This document shows positions 18,152 through 26,389 of a stretch of 64,000 nucleotides of DNA, in pieces; position 1 is the stretch's first letter, and every line of letters begins with the position of its first letter. The notes below the pieces were generated by a model, which searched no databases, had not been told where the DNA came from, and was given only the letters and a program-made list of their open reading frames with translations. The DNA is from Actinomycetota bacterium (lineage in GTDB: Bacteria > Actinomycetota > Actinomycetes > Actinomycetales > Dermatophilaceae). The stretch covers positions 62,001 to 126,000 of the forward strand of contig JAIUNK010000008.1 of NCBI GenBank assembly GCA_020161845.1, written 5' to 3'. The position numbers and the translations under genes were made by a program.

Positions 18152-19662
18152 TGCTGCAGGCGTGGTCGGTGAGCGACGTACGGGCGGCCGAGGCCGTCGC
18201 GATGGCGGCCCTGCCGGACGGTGCGCTGATGCAGCGGGCGGCCCGGGGCCTGGCCGCGGTGGCCCGGGCCCGACTGCGGGACCGGGCAGGTCAGCGGCGC
18301 GTGGTCGGCCTGGTCGGGTCTGGCGGCAACGGCGGCGACACCCTCTATGCGCTGGCCCGGCTCGCCCGCAAGGGGCCCACGGCCGGCGTGACGGCGGTGT
18401 TGGTCTCGCAGCGTGGGGTGCATTCGGGGGGGCTGCGGGCGGCCCGGCGGCACGGCGTACGGATCATCGACACCGCCACCACCCCCCACGTCGAGGCGAC
18501 CACGGCGATCGCCGACGCCGACCTGCTGCTGGACGGCCTGACCGGGATCGGCGGCCGAGCCGGGTGGGCGCCGGGACTGGCGGAGCGGATCGAGGAGCTG
18601 CTCGGCGCCGTCCGCGACGACTGTTATGTGCTGGCCGTCGACCTGCCCAGCGGTGCCGATCCCGCCGGGGAGGTCGTGGCCTCGCCGGGCGTATGGGCCG
18701 ATGAGACGGTCACGTTCGGGGTGCCGAAGCCGGTGCATGTGCTCGGGACCGAGCCGCGGTGTGGGGCCCTGACGGTCCTGGACATCGGGCTGGTGATGAC
18801 CACCGGGCCGGTCGCGGAGCGGCTCGACCATGATGACGTTCGCCGATTGTGGCCGGTGCCGGGGCCGCTGGACGACAAGTACCGCCGTGGCGTGCTCGGC
18901 GTGGTCGCCGGCGGGGAGGGCTACCCGGGGGCGGCGGTGCTCGCGGTGACCGCGGCGGTGTGCGCCGGGGCGGGGATGGTGCGGTACGTCGGGCCGCCGA
19001 CCCCGACCGGGCTGGTCCGCACCCTGGTGCCCGAGGCGGTGTCCGGGATGCCGGGGGAGGGGCAGCGGGTTCAGGCGTGGCTGGTCGGACCGGGGCTGGA
19101 CCCGCAGGACGACTCTGCCGCCGGCCGGGAGCAGCTGGCGCAAGCCCGCGAGGCGCTGGATTCGGGGCTGCCGTGCGTCGTGGACGCCGGCGGGCTCGCG
19201 CTCCTCGACGGGCCGCGGGCCGGCGCGGGGGCGCGGACGCTGCTCACCCCGCACGCCGGGGAGCTGGCGCGGTTGCTCGCGCGGCTGGAGGGCGCGGAGG
19301 TCACGCGCGACGAGGTGGTCGCCGACCCCGTCGGGCACGCCCGCCGAGCGGCCGCGGCGCTGCATGCGACGGTGCTGCTCAAGGGCCACACGACGTACAT
19401 CGTGCCGCCCCCGGCGAGTGGCCTGCCCGTGCGGGCACAGGCGGACGCGCCGGCGTGGCTCGGTACGGCGGGTTCGGGGGACGTCCTGGCCGGTCTGGCG
19501 GGGACCCTGCTCGCGGCGGGCCTGGACCCGCTGGAGGCCGGTTCGCTGGCGGCGTTGGTGCACGGCGTCGCGGGGGAGGCGGCCAATCCGGGCGGCCCGG
19601 TGCGGGCGTGGGACGTGGCGCACGCCCTGGGCCCGGCCGTGGCGGCGCTGCTGCGTCGCTGA
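18151..19662 (+). CDS. nnr: bifunctional NAD(P)HX epimerase/dehydratase
   Basis: A 503-residue fusion that repairs hydrated NADH and NADPH. Residues 1-215 are the NnrE epimerase domain (DVRAAEAVAMAAL, VGSGGNGGDTLYALARL, VDLPSGADP, TVTFGVPKPVHVL). Residues about 235-503 are the NnrD dehydratase, a ribokinase-like fold (DKYRRGVLGVVAGG, WLVGPGL, LLTPHAGELARLL, VLLKGHTTYI, WLGTAGSGDVLAGLAGTLLA). The catalytic Asp lies in GSGD. The GTG overlaps the acpS stop by one base and is preceded by GGAGGGAGGG. M. tuberculosis also keeps nnr close to glmS. A hairpin 25 bases downstream may terminate the transcript. Confidence 0.95.
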   Translation: MLQAWSVSDVRAAEAVAMAALPDGALMQRAARGLAAVARARLRDRAGQRRVVGLVGSGGNGGDTLYALARLARKGPTAGVTAVLVSQRGVHSGGLRAARRHGVRIIDTATTPHVEATTAIADADLLLDGLTGIGGRAGWAPGLAERIEELLGAVRDDCYVLAVDLPSGADPAGEVVASPGVWADETVTFGVPKPVHVLGTEPRCGALTVLDIGLVMTTGPVAERLDHDDVRRLWPVPGPLDDKYRRGVLGVVAGGEGYPGAAVLAVTAAVCAGAGMVRYVGPPTPTGLVRTLVPEAVSGMPGEGQRVQAWLVGPGLDPQDDSAAGREQLAQAREALDSGLPCVVDAGGLALLDGPRAGAGARTLLTPHAGELARLLARLEGAEVTRDEVVADPVGHARRAAAALHATVLLKGHTTYIVPPPASGLPVRAQADAPAWLGTAGSGDVLAGLAGTLLAAGLDPLEAGSLAALVHGVAGEAANPGGPVRAWDVAHALGPAVAALLRR

Positions 19663-19687
19663 GCGGAGCGCTTTCCCGGTTAACTGT

Positions 19688-19719
19688 GGCGAAAGGCGGC
19701 GCCGGCACCGCCCTTCGCC
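19688..19719 (+). terminator. hairpin after nnr
   Basis: A 12-bp stem with one mismatch (GGCGAAAGGCGG at 19688-19699 and CCGCCCTTCGCC at 19708-19719) and an 8-base loop lies 25 bases after the nnr stop. There is no T-run, so this would be an actinobacterial-type GC-only terminator. Confidence 0.45.
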
Positions 19720-19847
19720 GCAGTGACGTCGCCGGGTCCGCTCGGCCGACCGGCAGCGGCCCACGAGGGAGGGTCGAACGACCGGATGCTGGTCGTGCGT
19801 GCTGAATCACGTGCGGGAGGTTGGGCCTGGTGTCGCCGTAGATCCCT

Positions 19848-21107
19848 GTGCTGGGCCAGACTGGGGAGGTGACCGATCGGTTTGTGACGGCTGTGGCGCC
19901 GACCCGCGCCACCGACGTCATCCGCGCCGCCCGTGAGCCCGGTGGCTCCACCCGGGTCGGTCCCGCGCGCCTGATCATCGATCTCGACGCCATCCGGGCC
20001 AACACCGCCGAGCTGTGCCGCCGGGCGGGCCGCGCCCAGGTGATGGCCGTCGTCAAGGCCGACGGCTACGGTCATGGCCTCGTGCCCAGTGCTCGGGCCG
20101 CGTTGGCCGGCGGGGCCACCTGGCTCGGAACGGCTCTGCTCGGTGAGGCCCTGGAGCTGCGCCGGCAGGGCGTCGGCGGCCGGATCCTGTCCTGGCTGCA
20201 CACGCCCGGGGAGCCGTTCGCGGACGCCGTACGCGCCGACGTCGACCTCGCCGCCGCCGCACCCTGGGCCCTGGATGAGATCGCCGCGGCCGCCCAACAG
20301 GCGGCGACCACTGCGCGGGTGCACCTCAAGTTCGACACGGGGCTGGGGCGCAACGGCGCCTATGGTCCGGGCGCCGAGCAGCTGATTCGCCGCGCCGCGG
20401 AGCTCGACTCGGCCGGCATCCTGTCGATTGTCGGGGTGATGAGCCATTTCGCGTACGCCGATGCGCCCGGCCATCCGACGGTGCGGGCGCAGCGGGAGAC
20501 CTTCGAGAGATACGTCGAGACCTGCGAGCGCGCCGGCCTCGACGTCCAGGTCCGCTCGCTGGCCAATTCGGCCGCCACGCTCACCGACCCCAGCTGCGCC
20601 TTCGACCTGGTCCGACCCGGCCTGGCGGTCTACGGCCTGTCCCCGGTGCCCCAGCTGGGCGGTCCCCAGGAGTTCGGGCTGCGCCCGGCCATGACCTGCT
20701 CGGCCGACCTCGCGCTGGTCAAGGACATCCCGGCGGGGCAGGGCCTGTCCTACGGGCACGACTACGTCCCGGCCCAGGACACCCGGATCGGGATCGTGCC
20801 GATGGGTTATGCGGACGGGGTGCCCCGCGGGGCCGGCAACGTCGGTCCTGTCGCCGTTCGCCAGCGGGACGGCGACCTGCGCCGAGTCACGGTGTCCGGT
20901 CGGGTGTGCATGGATCAGGTCGTGCTCGACCTCGGCGCCGCGACGCGGGCGCGGGAGGGCGACGAGGTGGTCCTTTTCGGCGACCCCGCAACCGGCGTAC
21001 CATCCGCCCAGGACTGGGCCGAGGCGACAAACACGATCAGCTACGAAATCATCACTCGAATGAGCACCCGACTTCCGCGGGTGTTTCACGGAGAGGGGGA
21101 CGCGTGA
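19848..21107 (+). CDS. alr: alanine racemase
   Basis: A 419-residue (as drawn) PLP-dependent alanine racemase that supplies D-alanine for peptidoglycan. The PLP Lys70 lies in VMAVVKADGYGHG. Other motifs are LKFDTGLGRNG, LANSAAT, DLVRPGLAVYGLSP, GQGLSYGHDYV with the second catalytic Tyr, PMGYADGVPR and VSGRVCMDQVVLDLG. The N-terminus is uncertain: GTG codons at 19848, 19869 and 19884 are all in frame, none with a well-spaced ribosome site, and the conserved part begins near LIIDLDAIRAN. Its stop overlaps the start of the alpha/beta hydrolase by four bases. The gene order alr, hydrolase, tsaE, tsaB, rimI, tsaD is common in actinobacteria. Confidence 0.95.
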   Translation: MLGQTGEVTDRFVTAVAPTRATDVIRAAREPGGSTRVGPARLIIDLDAIRANTAELCRRAGRAQVMAVVKADGYGHGLVPSARAALAGGATWLGTALLGEALELRRQGVGGRILSWLHTPGEPFADAVRADVDLAAAAPWALDEIAAAAQQAATTARVHLKFDTGLGRNGAYGPGAEQLIRRAAELDSAGILSIVGVMSHFAYADAPGHPTVRAQRETFERYVETCERAGLDVQVRSLANSAATLTDPSCAFDLVRPGLAVYGLSPVPQLGGPQEFGLRPAMTCSADLALVKDIPAGQGLSYGHDYVPAQDTRIGIVPMGYADGVPRGAGNVGPVAVRQRDGDLRRVTVSGRVCMDQVVLDLGAATRAREGDEVVLFGDPATGVPSAQDWAEATNTISYEIITRMSTRLPRVFHGEGDA

Positions 21108-22330
21108 GCACGGCCGGTTCATCGGGGGGCTCCCCAGTCGGCGCGATCCGCGCGCTGACCGGGCTGGGCCTCGGGCTAGCGGCGGCGGGCCTGACGGCTG
21201 CCGCCGGGGCAGCGGCCGACCGCCTCAGTCGTGACCGACGGGTTGCGCTGGCGCTCGACGCGGAGGCCGGGGTCACCCGGCGCTCGACGTACTTCGAAGC
21301 CCCCGACCACGAACAGATCGTGTACTCCAGCGACGGCGTACCGCTGCACGTCGTGATCGACGAGCCGCGCGGCCCCGAACTGAACGAGGAGAACGGCGCC
21401 GTCAAGCCGACCGTCGTCTTCAGCCACGGCTACTGCCTGTCGCTGGACTGCTGGGTCTTCCAGCGGCGGGCGCTGCGCGAGGCCGGCTATCGCGTCGTGC
21501 TCTGGGACCAGCGCGGACACGGTCTGTCCGGCACCGGCGAGACGGACAGCTACCACATCGATCAGTTGGGTCGGGACCTGAAATACGTGCTCGACGCCGT
21601 CGTTCCCGAGGGGCCCATCATCTTGATCGGGCACTCCATGGGCGGGATGACGATCATGGCGCTCGGGCTGGACTTCCCGGCCTACACCAAGGAGCGCGTC
21701 GTCGGGGCGGCCTTCGTCGCCACCAGCACCGGTGGTCTGTCCTCGGTGTCCTACGGCCTGGGCGCCGCGGCCGGCAAGGCCGTGCACGCGTTCGGCCCGG
21801 CGGCTGCCGGCCGGTTGGCCCGCTTCCAGGAGGCCGTCGACGGCACCGTGCGGGCCAGCAAGGACGTCGTCAACTTCATCGTGGACTGGGGTTCGTTCGG
21901 CTCGCCGGTGCCGATGAGCATCGCCGAACTCACCGCCGAGATGATCTTCTCGACCCGCATGGAGGTCATCTCCGCGCTGATGCCGCACTTCGACCGGCAC
22001 GACAAGCGCGAGGCGCTGAACTCCTTCCGCGGCATCGAGACCCTCGTCTTCAACGGCGCGGCGGACAAGCTCACCCCGCCCGCGCACAGCGACGCGATCG
22101 TCCGGCTGTTGCCGGGTGCCGAGCACGTGGTGATCGAGGAGGCCGGGCACGTCATCATGCTCGAACACCCGGTCATCCTCAACGAGCAGCTGCTCGCGCT
22201 CGGCCAGCGGGCCTGTCGGGCTGCGGCGGTCGGGCACGCGTCCGAGGAGACGCGGGCCCCGGTGCACTACCTGGACGTGGGTCGGCGGCAGAACGCCAAG
22301 CGGATCGCCCGCCGGCTGCGGCAGGCCTGA
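21104..22330 (+). CDS. alpha/beta hydrolase, membrane-associated
   Basis: A 408-residue alpha/beta hydrolase. A hydrophobic Ala/Leu-rich N-terminal segment (about 12-38) suggests membrane association or export. The fold is clear: oxyanion region VVFSHGYCLSLDCWVFQ, WDQRGHGLSG, nucleophile Ser near 178 in LIGHSMGGMTIMAL, acid in FNGAADKLTPP and catalytic His in EEAGHVIMLEHP. A basic C-terminal tail (RRQNAKRIARRLRQ) follows. Such genes between alr and tsaE are frequent in actinobacteria, but the substrate is not known. The GTG start is coupled to the alr stop (GTGA) and follows GAGAGGGGG. Confidence 0.88.
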   Translation: MSTAGSSGGSPVGAIRALTGLGLGLAAAGLTAAAGAAADRLSRDRRVALALDAEAGVTRRSTYFEAPDHEQIVYSSDGVPLHVVIDEPRGPELNEENGAVKPTVVFSHGYCLSLDCWVFQRRALREAGYRVVLWDQRGHGLSGTGETDSYHIDQLGRDLKYVLDAVVPEGPIILIGHSMGGMTIMALGLDFPAYTKERVVGAAFVATSTGGLSSVSYGLGAAAGKAVHAFGPAAAGRLARFQEAVDGTVRASKDVVNFIVDWGSFGSPVPMSIAELTAEMIFSTRMEVISALMPHFDRHDKREALNSFRGIETLVFNGAADKLTPPAHSDAIVRLLPGAEHVVIEEAGHVIMLEHPVILNEQLLALGQRACRAAAVGHASEETRAPVHYLDVGRRQNAKRIARRLRQA

Positions 22331-22407
22331 GCGCGGCGGCCGGCTGGTAGGGCGTCGGCTGGCGGCTGGCTGGTACGCCGACCGCCGGGGCGCGTCGACA
22401 TCCGGCG

Positions 22408-22413
22408 TACGGT
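22408..22413 (+). promoter_or_regulatory. -10-like TACGGT for tsaE, leaderless spacing
   Basis: TACGGT ends six bases before the tsaE GTG, the TANNNT spacing of leaderless starts. There is no ribosome site upstream of this GTG. Confidence 0.35.
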
Positions 22414-22419
22414 GGCCCG

Positions 22420-22974
22420 GTGAGCATCGAGCTGGCCCCGCCCACGGAATTGCCCGGCGCGGACGATACGCGCGCCTGGGGGCAGGCGCTCGCGGCGCGA
22501 TTGCGGGCGGGTGATGTCGTCGTCCTGACCGGGGAGCTCGGCGCCGGCAAGACCACGCTCACCCAGGGCCTGGCCGATGGCCTGGGGGTGCGCGGGCCGA
22601 TCACCAGCCCCACGTTCGTCATCGCCCGGGTGCATCCGTCGCTGGTGGGCGGTCCGGCGCTGGTCCACGTGGACGCCTATCGGCTCGGCGGTGCCCCGGA
22701 GCTGGACGACCTGGACCTGGACGCCTCGACGCAGGACAGCGTGACGGTGGTCGAGTGGGGTCACGGGTTGGCCGAGGCGCTGGCCGACAGCTGGTTGGAG
22801 GTCGAGTTGACCCGCGCGCTGGCCGACGATCCGCGGCCGGGTAACCCGCACCTGCAGGTTCCGAGCCCTGAGGACTCGAACCACCTGAACCACCCGAACC
22901 ACTTGGAGGACCCGAGCCCGGAGGACCCTCGCGTGGTTCGGCTCGTGGGTCACGGTCCGCGCTGGGAGTCGTGA
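22420..22974 (+). CDS. tsaE: tRNA t6A synthesis ATPase TsaE, with repeat insertion
   Basis: A 184-residue TsaE, the P-loop ATPase that drives the TsaB-TsaD complex making N6-threonylcarbamoyladenosine at position 37 of ANN-decoding tRNAs. Walker A is TGELGAGKTTL (37-47), switch region ITSPTFVIAR, DAYRLG with the Asp, and VVEWGHGLAE. The domain normally ends soon after LEVEL; here a polar repeat (PSPEDSNHLNHPNHLEDPSP-type, about 147-169) is inserted before the final VVRLVGHGPRWES. It is built from short imperfect DNA repeats (CACC/GAACCAC units, 22870-22925), so it looks like slippage. The GTG appears leaderless. A long inverted repeat separates it from tsaB. Confidence 0.93.
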   Translation: MSIELAPPTELPGADDTRAWGQALAARLRAGDVVVLTGELGAGKTTLTQGLADGLGVRGPITSPTFVIARVHPSLVGGPALVHVDAYRLGGAPELDDLDLDASTQDSVTVVEWGHGLAEALADSWLEVELTRALADDPRPGNPHLQVPSPEDSNHLNHPNHLEDPSPEDPRVVRLVGHGPRWES

Positions 22975-22993
22975 AGGTCCTGAGAGCTTCGAC

Positions 22994-23110
22994 CTGTCGG
23001 GCGAGGACGTACAGTACTCGATTCGCGACCCGCCACGAGATCGCGCGACCTGCGGTTTTGTCGAGTCGGAGGGGCTCTGCGGGCGACTACTGTACGTCCG
23101 CAGCCGACAG
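22994..23110. repeat. 117-base inverted-repeat element between tsaE and tsaB
   Basis: Arms of 23 bases (22994-23016 and 23088-23110) are complementary at 20 of 23 positions, including a perfect ACGTACAGTA/TACTGTACGT run. A second, nested pair ACTCGA (23016-23021) and TCGAGT (23061-23066) lies inside. The element fills most of the gap between two functionally linked genes that are otherwise tightly packed. It may be a miniature inverted-repeat element, a structured RNA or a terminator; no coding potential is seen. Confidence 0.7.
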
Positions 23111-23138
23111 GGCGACCGGCCCGGGCGGCGCCGTGGAT

Positions 23139-23144
23139 TAGCCT
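23139..23144 (+). promoter_or_regulatory. -10-like TAGCCT for tsaB, leaderless spacing
   Basis: TAGCCT ends six bases before the tsaB GTG, the same spacing as before tsaE. It lies 28 bases after the right arm of the inverted-repeat element. Confidence 0.35.
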
Positions 23145-23150
23145 GGGCGG

Positions 23151-23885
23151 GTGCTCCTGCTGGCCATCGACACCGCCACCAGCGCCATTACCGTTGCCCT
23201 GCACGACGGGGCGCGCGTGCTGGCGCAGGAGTCCGTCGTCGACCCGCGGGCCCACGGCGAACAGCTCGCCCCCGCCGTGCAGCGGGCGCTGAGCGCCGGC
23301 GGCGTGACCCCCGCCGACGTCACACACGTCGTGGCGGGCATCGGGCCGGGCCCCTTCACCGGCCTGCGGGTCGGGCTGGTCACGGCTCGAGCGTTCGCCT
23401 GGGCGCGGGGCCTGCCGGCCTACGGCGTCTGCAGCCTGGACGCCCTGGCCCAGGCAGCATATGAGCCTCGTCCGGACGGCGACCCCGTCCCGCCCGGCGC
23501 AACCGGCACGCACCCCCTGTTGGTCGCCACCGACGCACGACGCCGCGAAATCTATTGGGCGCGTTATGAACTGGCGTCCGATCGGCGGCTCGTCCGGACG
23601 GCCGGCCCCGCGGTCGGGCGCGCCGCCGACCTGCCGGAGGAGGTGCGGGCGCTGCCGTGCGCCGGCCGCGGACCCCTGCTCTACCCCGACGCGCTCACGA
23701 ACCCGCACGGGCCGCTCGACGTGGCGGCGGGGGCGCTGGCGGATCTTGCCGTGGCCCGCCTGGCCGCCGGGGAGAACCTCGACCCCCCGGAGCCGCTCTA
23801 CCTGCGCCGTCCCGACGCCGTCCCCACGCCCGCCAAGCCGGTCTCGGCGTCGGAGCCGGCGCCCGCCGGACGGCCGACCCGGTGA
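23151..23885 (+). CDS. tsaB: tRNA threonylcarbamoyladenosine synthesis protein TsaB
   Basis: A 244-residue ASKHA-fold protein, non-catalytic partner of TsaD in t6A synthesis. Signature parts are [16 protein letters not shown] at the start, [35 protein letters not shown] (about 64-84) and [15 protein letters not shown]. The last about 35 residues (after [13 protein letters not shown]) are a disordered Pro/Ala/Ser tail not typical of the family core. The gene overlaps rimI by four bases. Its own leaderless-type -10 suggests it begins a tsaB-rimI-tsaD transcript. Confidence 0.95.
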   Translation: MLLLAIDTATSAITVALHDGARVLAQESVVDPRAHGEQLAPAVQRALSAGGVTPADVTHVVAGIGPGPFTGLRVGLVTARAFAWARGLPAYGVCSLDALAQAAYEPRPDGDPVPPGATGTHPLLVATDARRREIYWARYELASDRRLVRTAGPAVGRAADLPEEVRALPCAGRGPLLYPDALTNPHGPLDVAAGALADLAVARLAAGENLDPPEPLYLRRPDAVPTPAKPVSASEPAPAGRPTR

Positions 23886-24349
23886 GTGTCGCCGTGGCGG
23901 TCACCCTGCGCGCGGCGGCCTGGACCGACATCGCGGCCCTGGCGGCGCTCGACGCGGCCCTGTTCGGTGCCGATGGCTGGTCGGAGGCGACCTGGTGGGC
24001 GGAGTTCGCCGGGCGACCGCGCCGAACCTACGCCGTGCTGGTGGCCGACCCCGACGAGATCATCGGCTACGCCGGGGCGGACTTGGCCGGCGACGTCGCC
24101 GACGTCATGACCATCGCGGTGACGCCGGGTCGGCGCGGCGGGGGCCACGGCCGTCGGTTGCTGAGCTGGCTGGAGGAGGTCGCCCGCGACTCCGGTGCCC
24201 AGCACCTCATGCTGGAGGTCCGCGCGGACAACGCCGCGGCGCTGGCCCTCTACGAGCAGGCCGGCTTCGCCACGATCTCGCGTCGCCGCCGCTACTACCA
24301 ACCCGGCGACATCGACGCCGTCATCATGCGAAAGGACCTGCGATCGTGA
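23882..24349 (+). CDS. rimI: ribosomal protein S18 alanine N-acetyltransferase RimI
   Basis: A 155-residue GNAT acetyltransferase, probably acetylating the N-terminal Ala of S18 or related N-termini. The N-terminal part has [20 protein letters not shown], typical of RimI. The acetyl-CoA loop is [17 protein letters not shown] (about 80-96), then [29 protein letters not shown] and a final [10 protein letters not shown]. It overlaps tsaB and tsaD by four bases each (GTGA), so the three are translationally coupled. Confidence 0.93.
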   Translation: MSVAVAVTLRAAAWTDIAALAALDAALFGADGWSEATWWAEFAGRPRRTYAVLVADPDEIIGYAGADLAGDVADVMTIAVTPGRRGGGHGRRLLSWLEEVARDSGAQHLMLEVRADNAAALALYEQAGFATISRRRRYYQPGDIDAVIMRKDLRS

Positions 24350-25431
24350 CCGATGGCCCCTTGGTTCTGGGCATCGAGACCAGCTGCGACGAGACCGGCG
24401 TCGGGATCATCCGGGGCGAGACGCTGCTGGTCGACGCGGTGGCCAGCAGCGTGCAGGAACACGCCCGGTTCGGCGGGGTGGTGCCCGAGGTGGCCAGCCG
24501 GGCGCACCTGGAGGCCATGGTGCCGACCCTGGAGCGGGCCTGCCGGGAGGCCGGCGTACGGCTGGACGATCTCGACGCGATCGCCGTCACCGCCGGTCCC
24601 GGGCTGGCCGGCGCCCTGCTCGTGGGCGCCGCGGCCGCGAAGGGGTTGGCCGTGGCGTTGGGCAAACCGCTGTACGGGGTGAACCACCTCGCCGGCCACG
24701 TCGCTGTCGACGTCGTGGAGCACGGCCCGCTGCCCGAGCCCACGATGGCCCTGCTCGTGTCCGGGGGCCACTCCTCGCTGCTGCTCGTCCCCGACGTCAC
24801 CGCCGATATCACCAGCCTCGGCGCCACCATCGACGATGCCGCCGGCGAGGCGTTCGACAAGGTCGCCCGCGTCCTCGGCCTGCCGTTCCCGGGCGGGCCG
24901 TGGGTGGACAAGGCGGCCCGGGGCGCCGAGGGGGTGCCGGGGGTCGATCCGGCGGCCGGCCCGGGCGACACGGCGTACGTCACCTTCCCCCGAGGCCTCA
25001 CCAGCGGCCGTGACATGGAGCGACACCGGTTCGACTTCAGCTTCTCGGGCCTGAAGACCGCGGTCGCGCGCTGGGTGGAGGCGCGCCAACGGGCCGGCGA
25101 GGACGTCCCGGTCGCGCACGTCGCGGCGAGCTTCCAGGAGGCCGTCACCGATGTCCTGACCCGCAAGGCGATCCTGGCCTGCCGGGAGCACGGGGTCGAG
25201 GACCTGCTGATCGGGGGTGGGGTCGCGGCGAACTCGCGGCTGCGGGCGATGGCGGCGCAGCGCTGCGCGGACGCCGGGATCCGGCTACGGGTGCCGCGGC
25301 CGGGCCTGTGCACCGACAACGGCGCGATGATCGCGGCCCTCGGGGCGCTGTGCGTGGCCCGCGGCCGGGCTCCCTCCGACCTGGCCCTGCCCGCCGACTC
25401 CTCGATGCCGGTCACCCTGGTGCAGGCATGA
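24346..25431 (+). CDS. tsaD: tRNA N6-adenosine threonylcarbamoyltransferase TsaD
   Basis: A 361-residue TsaD (Kae1/Gcp), the catalytic subunit that transfers threonylcarbamoyl from its AMP adduct to A37. The metal ligands are His114 and His118 in [11 protein letters not shown], with a C-terminal Asp in [53 protein letters not shown] and [11 protein letters not shown] are the ASKHA motifs. The GTG start overlaps the rimI stop. Together with tsaE and tsaB it gives three of the four core t6A genes; tsaC is not in this window. Confidence 0.97.
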   Translation: MTDGPLVLGIETSCDETGVGIIRGETLLVDAVASSVQEHARFGGVVPEVASRAHLEAMVPTLERACREAGVRLDDLDAIAVTAGPGLAGALLVGAAAAKGLAVALGKPLYGVNHLAGHVAVDVVEHGPLPEPTMALLVSGGHSSLLLVPDVTADITSLGATIDDAAGEAFDKVARVLGLPFPGGPWVDKAARGAEGVPGVDPAAGPGDTAYVTFPRGLTSGRDMERHRFDFSFSGLKTAVARWVEARQRAGEDVPVAHVAASFQEAVTDVLTRKAILACREHGVEDLLIGGGVAANSRLRAMAAQRCADAGIRLRVPRPGLCTDNGAMIAALGALCVARGRAPSDLALPADSSMPVTLVQA

Positions 25432-25459
25432 GCCGCGGGCCGGCCGGAAGGGCCGCGGC

Positions 25460-26389
25460 GTGAGTGGCCGGGTCGTCGTCGCGGGCGGCGTCGGGGTGGA
25501 GCGGATCGTGCGGTACGACGTCGTCGGCGCGGGCGGTGCTCTGCGCCTCGCGGAGACGTTGGCGGTGTCGGTGGCCGGTACGGCCGCGTGGGCCTCGGTC
25601 GCCGCGGCGGCTGCCGGGGCTCGACCTCGATGCGTCGCGCGGGTGGGCACCGATCCGGCGGGCCGGGCGCTCCGGCAGGGCCTGGCCAGGGCCGATGTCG
25701 ATGTCACCATGATCCGCCCGGTGCCCGGCGAATCGGCGCGGTTGCTGCGGTCGCTGGGCGGCGAGGGTGTTGTCGGCGAGGAGACGCTGGTGATCCCCGG
25801 CGCCGCATGGGGCCCGGGCGAGGGGCCGGCTGACGGGCCGGGCGAGGGGCCGGGAGGGGGACCAGGTGAGGGTCAGGATGCTCTGGCCGGCTGTCAGCCC
25901 GGCGACGTCCTGCTCCTGGACTGGACCGCGCTGGCCGACGGCCGTGCGCTGATCGAGGCCGCGTACGCCCGGGACCTGCAGATCCTCGCCCTGCTCGCGC
26001 CGTACCCGCGAACCCTCACCGATTCCGCCACCGATCTGGTCGACGTCGTCGTCGCCGACCAGGCGGGCGCCGCGGCCCTCGCCGACGCCGGCGTCCTGCC
26101 GCCGTCGCTGTGCGTGGTCGTCGGCGCGGTCGGCCTCTCCTGGGACGGCGCGACGACCCTCGTGCCGGGGGGCGCGGCGCCGGTCGCGATGCCCGGTCCG
26201 GCCGGCGCAGCCGGGGCGAGGCTGCCGGACCGCGCGTACGCCGTGCTGGCCGGCACCCTGGCCGCCCGGCTCGCGCTCGGCGACGACCGGCCGGAGGCCG
26301 CGCAGGCTGCCCTGTCGGCTGCGATCAGCGTGCTGCCCCGGGCGATTCCCTATCCGGACCTGCGCCTGGCCGAGGAGGATCTCGGGTGA
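25460..26389 (+). CDS. PfkB/ribokinase-fold protein, apparently catalytically degenerate
   Basis: A 309-residue protein with the general course of a PfkB sugar kinase: an N-terminal GGVGVERIVRYD, a gly/ala-rich region like the substrate loop (AGTAAWASVAAAAAGARPRCVARVGTDPAGRALRQGL), a middle DVLLLDWTALADGRALIEAA and a late VVVGAVGLSWDGATTLVPG. The signature GAGD anion hole with the catalytic Asp is missing: where it should be, the sequence reads PAGAAGARLPDRAYAVLAG. A low-complexity Gly/Pro/Glu insert lies at about 119-137. It overlaps menD by four bases. It may have a binding or regulatory role, or be decaying. Family assignment is by fold pattern only. Confidence 0.55.
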   Translation: MSGRVVVAGGVGVERIVRYDVVGAGGALRLAETLAVSVAGTAAWASVAAAAAGARPRCVARVGTDPAGRALRQGLARADVDVTMIRPVPGESARLLRSLGGEGVVGEETLVIPGAAWGPGEGPADGPGEGPGGGPGEGQDALAGCQPGDVLLLDWTALADGRALIEAAYARDLQILALLAPYPRTLTDSATDLVDVVVADQAGAAALADAGVLPPSLCVVVGAVGLSWDGATTLVPGGAAPVAMPGPAGAAGARLPDRAYAVLAGTLAARLALGDDRPEAAQAALSAAISVLPRAIPYPDLRLAEEDLG

